Assembly: GCF_021390475.1 (NCBI RefSeq)
Contig: NZ_JAJUWS010000033.1
Coordinates: 1-64,000 of the forward strand
Direction of reading: 5' to 3'
DNA from: Streptomyces sp. ST2-7A
GTDB lineage: Bacteria; Actinomycetota; Actinomycetes; Streptomycetales; Streptomycetaceae
DNA: 64,000 nucleotides
Shown: in pieces, positions 58,778 to 64,000 of the stretch
Layout: each line of letters opens with the position of its first letter
Position numbering within the stretch: the stretch's first letter is position 1
Notes under the pieces: model-generated
Seen by the model: only the letters and a program-made list of their open reading frames with translations
Database searches by the model: none
Told to the model about the DNA's origin: nothing
Position numbers and translations under genes: made by a program

Positions 58778-59695
58778 TCAACCCGACGCGGGCCCCTGGT
58801 CCGGGATGACGGTGGTACCGCCGACGAGCCCCCGCAGGACGGCGTGCGGCACCCGGCCGTCCAGCACCCGGGCCTCGGGCACCCCGGCGCGGACCGCCCG
58901 CAGGCACCCCTCCATCTTGGGCAGCATGCCGCCGGTCAGGGTCGGGAGCAGTTCCTCCAACTCACCGGCGGTCAACCGCCCGATGACGCCTCCCGCACGC
59001 GAGGCGTTCGCGTACAGCCCCTCCACGTCGGTGAGCAGCAGCAGTTTCTCCGCGCCGAGCGCGGAGGCCAGCGCCGCCGCCGCGAGGTCGGCGTTGATGT
59101 TGTGGGCCCGGCCGTCCGTGCCCCGGGCGATGGGCGAGACCACCGGGATCCGGCCCCGGTCCAGCAGTGCCCTCAGGACCTCCGGGTTCACCGCGACCAC
59201 GTCGCCGACCAGCCCGAGGTCCACCGACCCGCCGTTCACCCGGGTCCGGCGCCGCACGGAGGTCATGGTGTGCGCGTCCTCGCCGGTCATCCCGACGGCG
59301 AGGGGGCCGTGTTCGTTGAGCAGACCCACCAACTCCCGCTGGATGCTCCCCGCGAGGACCATCCGGACCACCTCCATGACCTCCGGGGTGGTCACCCGCA
59401 GCCCGGCCTCGAAGCGGACCTCCAGGTCCAGCCGGTCGAGCATGGCGTTGATCCGGGGGCCGCCGCCGTGCACCACGACCGCGTGGACGCCGGCGCGACG
59501 CAACGCCACCACATCCCCGGCGAACGCCCGCAGCGCGCCGGTGTCGGTCATGGCGGCGCCGCCGAGTTTGACGACCACCGTCCGGCCCCGGCACCCCTGT
59601 GGCCAGGCCGGTTCCGACCGGGCCGGTTCCGACCGGGCGGGCCGTTTCCGGAGGACCTCCGCCACGGGACCGGACACGTCCGTCGCCCCCGTCAT
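58778..59695 (-). CDS. argB: Acetylglutamate kinase inside the siderophore operon
   Basis: The 305-residue product phosphorylates N-acetylglutamate, the second step to ornithine and arginine. Seen are VVVKLGGAAM (phosphate-binding Lys/Gly), AVVVHGGGPRINAML, GRIPVVSPIARGTDGRAHNINADLAAAALASAL, LLLLTDVEGLY and LTGGMLPKMEGCLRAVRAGV. A 38-residue Arg/Pro/Glu N-terminal extension is not usual for the family. The ATG overlaps the DAHP synthase stop by 4 bp (ATGA). A copy in an NRPS operon, apart from other arg genes, is best explained as extra ornithine supply for the hydroxamate siderophore. Whether the genome has another argB cannot be seen here. Confidence 0.94.
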   Translation of the reverse strand: MTGATDVSGPVAEVLRKRPARSEPARSEPAWPQGCRGRTVVVKLGGAAMTDTGALRAFAGDVVALRRAGVHAVVVHGGGPRINAMLDRLDLEVRFEAGLRVTTPEVMEVVRMVLAGSIQRELVGLLNEHGPLAVGMTGEDAHTMTSVRRRTRVNGGSVDLGLVGDVVAVNPEVLRALLDRGRIPVVSPIARGTDGRAHNINADLAAAALASALGAEKLLLLTDVEGLYANASRAGGVIGRLTAGELEELLPTLTGGMLPKMEGCLRAVRAGVPEARVLDGRVPHAVLRGLVGGTTVIPDQGPASG

Positions 59696-60804
59696 CCCCG
59701 CCTCCGACGACGGCGGGAGGCCAGGGCGAGGGAGTCGAGCAGCGGAACGGTGCGCTCCCAGCCCAGGCAGGCGTCGGTGACGCTGAGGTCGGGGCGCAGG
59801 GGTACGCCGGTGGGGTCCTGGGCGCCGTCGGAGAGGTAGGACTCGATCATCACACCGACCGGCGAACCGCCCCCCTCGGCGATCTGTCCGGCCAGGTCGG
59901 CGACGACGGCGGGTTGGCGGTTGTGGTCCTTTCCGCTGTTGCCGTGGGAGGCGTCCACGACGATCCGTTCGGGCAGTCCGGCCGCCACGAGTTCGGAGCG
60001 GGCCCGCGCGACGCTCTCCCGGTCGTAATTGGGGGTCGGCCCGCCGCGCAGGACGAGGTGGGCGTCGGGATTGCCGGTGCTGTGGAGGGCGGCGAGGCGG
60101 CCGTCGGGGGCCGGCGAGGGGACGGTGTGCCGGTGGGCGGCGGCCCGGATCGCGGCGAGGGCGGTGTCGGTGCGGCCGGAGACGCAGTTCTTCATACCGA
60201 CCGGCATCGGCAGCCAGGAGGCCATGTGGCGATGGGGCTGGCTGGCCACGGTGCGCGCGCCGATGGCTCCCCAGGAGATCGTGTCGGCCGTGTAGGGGGC
60301 GAGCACGGGGTCGACGAACTCGTAGGCCAGGGGCAGTTCGCCGGCGGCGAGTTCGGTGAGGAGGGCCCGGCCGGTGCGCAGACCGACCGCGGGGTCGCTC
60401 GCCCCGTCGGGGGTCGGGGCGCTGAGCAGGCCGGGCCAGCCGGTGACGGTGCGGGGTTTCTCCAGGTAGGCGCGGAGGACCACGACCAGGTCGTCCGCGA
60501 GGCGCCGGGCGGCGCCGGCGAGCAGGGCCGCGTACTCGCCGACGGCGGCCGGGTCGTGGACCGAGCAGGGACCGACGATCACCAACAGCCGGGGGTCACG
60601 GTGGGCCAGGACGGCGGCGACGGTCTCCCGGTGCCGGGCCACGGCGTCGGCGGCGGCCGGGGGAAGCGGATGGGCCGCGGCGAGTTCGGCCGGGGTGGGC
60701 AGGGGGCGGGCCGCTGCGGTGTCGGTATCGGCCGCGGCGGCGGTGTCGGGAGTGGCCCGGGTGGGGGCGGTCCGGGACCGGGGCGGGGCGGGAAGGGGAT
60801 GCAT
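59692..60804 (-). CDS. 3-Deoxy-7-phosphoheptulonate (DAHP) synthase, class I, inside the siderophore operon
   Basis: The 370-residue product condenses PEP and erythrose 4-phosphate, the first step of the shikimate path. Class I motifs are clear: LLVIVGPCSVHDP, VVVLRAYLEKPRTVTGW, GARTVASQPHRHMAS, MPVGMKNCVSG, LVLRGGPTPNYD, IVVDASHGNSGKDH. Most actinomycetes use a class II enzyme for primary metabolism, so a class I copy in an NRPS operon suggests a dedicated role, namely chorismate for a catechol (2,3-dihydroxybenzoate) unit. The first 45 residues are Ala/Thr-rich. ATG 60804 follows GGAGGACGTG and shares a base with the MFS gene's stop. Confidence 0.94.
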   Translation of the reverse strand: MHPLPAPPRSRTAPTRATPDTAAAADTDTAAARPLPTPAELAAAHPLPPAAADAVARHRETVAAVLAHRDPRLLVIVGPCSVHDPAAVGEYAALLAGAARRLADDLVVVLRAYLEKPRTVTGWPGLLSAPTPDGASDPAVGLRTGRALLTELAAGELPLAYEFVDPVLAPYTADTISWGAIGARTVASQPHRHMASWLPMPVGMKNCVSGRTDTALAAIRAAAHRHTVPSPAPDGRLAALHSTGNPDAHLVLRGGPTPNYDRESVARARSELVAAGLPERIVVDASHGNSGKDHNRQPAVVADLAGQIAEGGGSPVGVMIESYLSDGAQDPTGVPLRPDLSVTDACLGWERTVPLLDSLALASRRRRRRG

Positions 60805-62210
60805 CACGTCCTCCGGGGACGGGTTCGGGGCAGCCTCGTGGCGCCGGCCGCGGCGATCAGGCAGAAACCGAGCACCCACCAGAAGGTGTCGGCGAACGCC
60901 TGCGGGACATCCGCGCCCCGGGCGTCCAGACGGCTCTGCAGGACCACCGCGAGCAGGGCGGTGCCGACCGAGCCGCCGACGGTGTTGAGCAGGTTGAGGG
61001 CCCCGGCGGCGCGGGGCAGCAGGGCGGGTTCGACACGGCTGTAGACGATGTTCATCACCGGCGCGCCGATCATCGCCATCCCGACGCCGCGCACCACCAG
61101 GGCGGAGGAGATCAGGACGTCCGGCAGGTCGTGGCCGAGTTGGGTGAACGGGACGGTGCCGACCAGGATCAGCGCGATCCCGGTGACCACCAGGGACCGG
61201 GGAGCGACCGTGTCGATGGTGCGGTTGACCAGCACCGATCCGGCCACCGCGCCCACCCCCTGGAAGGCGAGTACCAGCCCGGCCCCGGGGGCCGAGAGGC
61301 CGTGCCCGGTCTGGAGGTACAGCGGCAGCAGGAACGTCGTGCCGAACACCGAGGCGCCGAGCAGGAGCAGGGCGAGGGCGGCGGCGCCGAAGGGCGGCCG
61401 GGTGAAGAGCCGGGGATCGATCAGCGGCGTGCGGCGGGTGCGCAGTCCGTGCGCGGTGAAGGCGATCAGCATCAGCCCTCCCACCGAGACGCCGATCACG
61501 GCGGGGAGTCCGCGCCCGTGCGCGATCTCGGTCAACCCGAGCACCAGGACGGCCAGGCCGGGCGAGAGCAGCAGGGCGCCGCGCAGGTCGAACGCCGTGC
61601 GTTCCGGCGCGGGGGCCACCACGGGCACGTGGCGGCGGGCCAGCAGGATCGCTACGGCGCCGATCGGGAGGTTGACCAGGAACAACCAGGGCCAGGACGC
61701 GACCCCGAGGATGCCGCCGCCGATCAGCGGGCCGAACACCGGCGAGAGCAGGGGGACGACCGCGACCACGCTGATCACCCGCCCGGTGCGGCCGGGACCG
61801 GCGATGCGGGCCAACAGCGCCTGCCCGGTGGCGGGCAGCAGTCCGCCGGTGAGGCCCTGGAGGACCCGGAAGACGATCAGACTCGGCAGCGACCAGGCGA
61901 GCGCGCACAGCGCCGAGGCGAGCAGGAACCCGCCCACCGCGACCAGCCAGACCCGCCGTCCGCCGAAGCGGTCGGCGAGCCAGCCGGAGGCGGGCACGGC
62001 GGCGACGACGGCCAGCAGGTAGGCGGTGGTCACCCAGTGGACACCGGCGACGGAGGCGTCGAACTCGGCGGTCAGGGTGTCGAGGGCGACGGCGACGATG
62101 GTGGCGTCCACGGTGGCCATGAAGGTGCCCAACACCAGGATGAACGCGATCCGCAGCAGCCGCCCGTCGCCCTGTTCCCCCTCGACGGGCGGCGCGGCGT
62201 TCCGGCTCAT
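60804..62210 (-). CDS. MFS exporter, DHA2 (14-TM drug/H+ antiporter) type
   Basis: The 468-residue product has the DHA2 pattern. Helix 1 reads IAFILVLGTFMATVDATIVAVAL (motif D1). WVTTAYLLAVVAAVPASGWLADRFGGRRVWL contains motif A, and VFRVLQGLTGGLLPATGQALL is near motif C. GPLIGGGILGVASWPWLFLVNLPIG is typical of the EmrB/QacA group. It would use the proton gradient to export the finished siderophore. Its ATG overlaps the NRPS stop by 4 bp (ATGA), and its stop touches the DAHP synthase start, so all four genes are one coupled unit. Confidence 0.95.
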   Translation of the reverse strand: MSRNAAPPVEGEQGDGRLLRIAFILVLGTFMATVDATIVAVALDTLTAEFDASVAGVHWVTTAYLLAVVAAVPASGWLADRFGGRRVWLVAVGGFLLASALCALAWSLPSLIVFRVLQGLTGGLLPATGQALLARIAGPGRTGRVISVVAVVPLLSPVFGPLIGGGILGVASWPWLFLVNLPIGAVAILLARRHVPVVAPAPERTAFDLRGALLLSPGLAVLVLGLTEIAHGRGLPAVIGVSVGGLMLIAFTAHGLRTRRTPLIDPRLFTRPPFGAAALALLLLGASVFGTTFLLPLYLQTGHGLSAPGAGLVLAFQGVGAVAGSVLVNRTIDTVAPRSLVVTGIALILVGTVPFTQLGHDLPDVLISSALVVRGVGMAMIGAPVMNIVYSRVEPALLPRAAGALNLLNTVGGSVGTALLAVVLQSRLDARGADVPQAFADTFWWVLGFCLIAAAGATRLPRTRPRRT

Positions 62211-64000
62211 CGGAACCCCGGCAGCGTGCGGACGTCCCGGTCGAGGTTCTCGCCCATGGTGCGGAGCAGGTCGAGCAGTTCCCCGGCGAGACCGGTGACG
62301 TCCACGCCGTGGCGGGGCGCGAGTACGCCGGTCCAGCCCTCGCCGTCGGGCATGACGGTGAGGGTCACCGGGTGGTGGGTGGCCTCGCGGAACCGGGTGC
62401 CGACGACCGTGAGGCCGGGGGCGGGTTCGCGGAGCCGCTCGGGGTCTACGGGGTAGTTCTCGAAGACCACCATGCTGTCGAAGAGCCGGCGACGGCCGGT
62501 GAGCCGTTCCAGGTCGGAGAGGGCGACGTGGTGGTGGTCGAGCAGGGACCGCTGCCGGGCCTGGAGGTCGCCGAGGGCCTCGGCGAGGGTGCCGGTGAGC
62601 CGGGCCCGCACGGGCACGGTGTTGGCGAGCAGTCCGATGATCTCCTCGACACCCTCCAGCTCCGGGGGCCGGCAGGCGACCATGGCGCCGAAGCAGACGT
62701 CCGCGCGGCCGGAGCGGCGGGCCAGCAGGACCGACCAGGCGCCCTGCACCAGGGTGTTCGGGGTCAGACCGCGCCGGGCGGCGAGGCGGGTGAGGTCGGT
62801 GACCAGGTCGGCGTCGAAGGTGATGACCTCCGGTTCCCGCCACGCCGGGCCGGGCTCGCCGGAGCACAGGTGGTCGCCCTCGGGCAGGCCGTCCAACTCG
62901 GCGGCCCAGGCGTCGAGGTCGGGCTCGTGGTCGGCGAGCCACCGCAGGTGGTCGGCGAACGGCACGGGGTCGGGGAGCTTCGGTTCGTCCCCGTCCAGCC
63001 GCGCGGTGTAGAGGGCGAACAGTTCGCCGAGCAGGCGCGGGGCCGACCAGCCGTCGGAGAGCACGTGGTGGAGGGTCACCACGAGGTCGGCGCGGTCGGG
63101 GGTGTCGGCGGATCCGGGGGCGTGTCGGATCACGGTCAGTCGGAGCAGGGGCCCCTCCGCGAGGTCGAAGGGCTCGGCCAGGTCGGCCGCCAACGCCTCC
63201 TCCACCGGACCGTCCACCACCCGGAAGTCCGGACGGGGATCGACCGGGATCACCGCCAGATCGCCGGGGAACACCGCCCCCAGGTTCGGGTGGCGGGCCA
63301 CCAGGTCGGTGCCGGCCGCGCGCAGGGCCTCGAGGTCGAGCGGCCCCGCGAGGGAGAACATCGACTGCACGGTGTACGGGTCGGGGCGCTCGGCGCGCGA
63401 GTGCCGCAGCATCACCTCCTGCAACGGCGTGAGCGGCTGGACCTCCGCGATCGGACGGTCGCCGGCGAGTGCCGTGGCCCGTGCCGGGGCGGCGACCTCC
63501 AGCAGCGCGGCCCGCAGGTGCCCGGCCAGTTCCCCGATGTCCCCGTCGGTGAACAGGGCGGCGGGCCGGGTGATGCGGATGCCCAACTCCTCGTCCCGCA
63601 CCAGGGCGTTGATCATCAGGGCGGACGGCAGGGGCAGGTCGTCGGAGCCGCCGGAGCCCAGCGGGTCGGCGTCCGCCGGTGGCCGCCAGGCCGTCTCCTC
63701 CTTCGGAGCGCCGGGGAAACGGCCGAGGTAGTTCCAGGAGATCTCCGGCTCCACCGGATCCAGCAGGCCCGCCGTGGTGAGGATGCCGTGGCCCAGGCCG
63801 TCACCGGAGGCGCGCAGCCGTGCCGCGACCGCCGCCGGGTCGTCGTCCGCCTCCAGCCGCACGGGGTGGACGGCGGTGAACCAGCCGACGGTCTGGGCGA
63901 GGTCGGCGCCGGGCGGGCGACCGTGGCTCTCCAGCGCGACCGACAGCTGCGGGGCGCCGCGCCAGGCCCGCACGGCCCGGGCGAGCGCCGCGAGCAGCAC
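62207..64000 (-). CDS. Nonribosomal peptide synthetase, C-terminal end (epimerization then terminal condensation domain), partial
   Basis: The last 597 residues are in view; the rest lies beyond the right edge. The first 190 residues are the second half of an epimerization domain (TVGWFTAVHPVRLEAD, PEISWNYLGRFPG, RDEELGIRI). From about 195 (EVQPLTPLQEVMLRHSRAERPDPYTVQSMF) a condensation domain follows. Its active-site motif VVTLHHVLSDGWSAP (HHxxxDG) is intact, with RLAARRGLTPNTLVQGAWSVLLARRSG and LLANTVPVRARL. The protein ends after this domain with no thioesterase or carrier domain. The terminal condensation domain may release the peptide by cyclisation or pass it to a partner protein. The stop overlaps the MFS start. 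Confidence 0.93.
   Translation of the reverse strand: MLLAALARAVRAWRGAPQLSVALESHGRPPGADLAQTVGWFTAVHPVRLEADDDPAAVAARLRASGDGLGHGILTTAGLLDPVEPEISWNYLGRFPGAPKEETAWRPPADADPLGSGGSDDLPLPSALMINALVRDEELGIRITRPAALFTDGDIGELAGHLRAALLEVAAPARATALAGDRPIAEVQPLTPLQEVMLRHSRAERPDPYTVQSMFSLAGPLDLEALRAAGTDLVARHPNLGAVFPGDLAVIPVDPRPDFRVVDGPVEEALAADLAEPFDLAEGPLLRLTVIRHAPGSADTPDRADLVVTLHHVLSDGWSAPRLLGELFALYTARLDGDEPKLPDPVPFADHLRWLADHEPDLDAWAAELDGLPEGDHLCSGEPGPAWREPEVITFDADLVTDLTRLAARRGLTPNTLVQGAWSVLLARRSGRADVCFGAMVACRPPELEGVEEIIGLLANTVPVRARLTGTLAEALGDLQARQRSLLDHHHVALSDLERLTGRRRLFDSMVVFENYPVDPERLREPAPGLTVVGTRFREATHHPVTLTVMPDGEGWTGVLAPRHGVDVTGLAGELLDLLRTMGENLDRDVRTLPGFR

Noticed and set aside
1..64000. tRNA or rRNA genes and insertion sequences
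   Set aside because: I saw no cloverleaf ending with an anticodon/TTCGA arm, no rRNA-like stretch and no transposase or integrase motif. A tRNA scan could confirm this.

Overview
The window is very GC-rich (roughly 70% or more), with strong codon-position bias, many GTG starts, 4-bp GTGA/ATGA gene overlaps and TTA codons confined to a regulator. With an XRE/DUF397 pair, an RHS/DUF6531 toxin, a tubulin-like/vWA/GTPase operon and an NRPS siderophore locus, this points to a streptomycete or close actinomycete relative, probably from an accessory (arm-like) part of the chromosome. No tRNA, rRNA, CRISPR array or transposase was seen.

Layout. (1) 1-3503 (-): the N-terminal 1,167 residues of a large RHS/YD-repeat polymorphic toxin that runs off the left edge. 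(2) 3947-7289 (+): a HTH/zinc-ribbon DNA-binding protein, then a lipoprotein overlapping a secreted protein. (3) 7859-10895: an aspartate-semialdehyde dehydrogenase paralogue that has lost its catalytic Cys; a repeat/terminator zone; and a divergent pair of a tiny secreted peptide with a duplicated ADDQWD motif and a TrmB/LuxR-type regulator carrying two TTA codons. (4) 11520-21297 (+): eight co-directional genes (class III aminotransferase, NAD epimerase, membrane EEP hydrolase, GT4, DPPR-synthase-like UbiA enzyme, GT2, multi-pass flippase-like protein, aldo/keto reductase) that look like a polyprenyl-phosphate-linked sugar pathway. (5) 21361-24225 (-): a frameshifted membrane-protein gene, a small secreted protein and an FAD monooxygenase.

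(6) 24355-43057 (-) is the most striking part. Nine tightly coupled genes, preceded by a cyclic-nucleotide-binding Crp/Fnr regulator, encode a nucleotide-cyclase-like protein, a P-loop NTPase with a helical-repeat tail, an SPFH-like protein, a two-TM Pycsar-effector-like protein, a secreted membrane-anchored vWA protein, a giant tubulin-like GTPase, a polytopic protein, a pseudokinase fused to a GTPase, and a GTPase-associated (GAP1-type) membrane-tailed protein. This reads as one NTP/cyclic-nucleotide-controlled conflict or signalling apparatus at the membrane.

(7) 43609-50635: a small conserved-looking protein, an XRE/DUF397 pair, an AT-richer orphan RHS toxin tip with its immunity gene, a BBE-like FAD oxidase, a secreted GH5 cellulase with a CBM_X2-like module, and a proline-rich 56-residue ORF missed by length cut-offs. 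(8) 50705-55488: argG (probably leaderless), an ABC exporter and a DUF1349 protein.

(9) 55681-64000: one end of a siderophore cluster controlled by iron boxes: ornithine-type formyltransferase and divergent flavin N-hydroxylase, MbtH, and a coupled minus-strand operon NRPS (E-C end) - MFS exporter - DAHP synthase - acetylglutamate kinase. The two primary-metabolism enzymes suggest dedicated supply of chorismate (catechol) and ornithine (hydroxamate) precursors.
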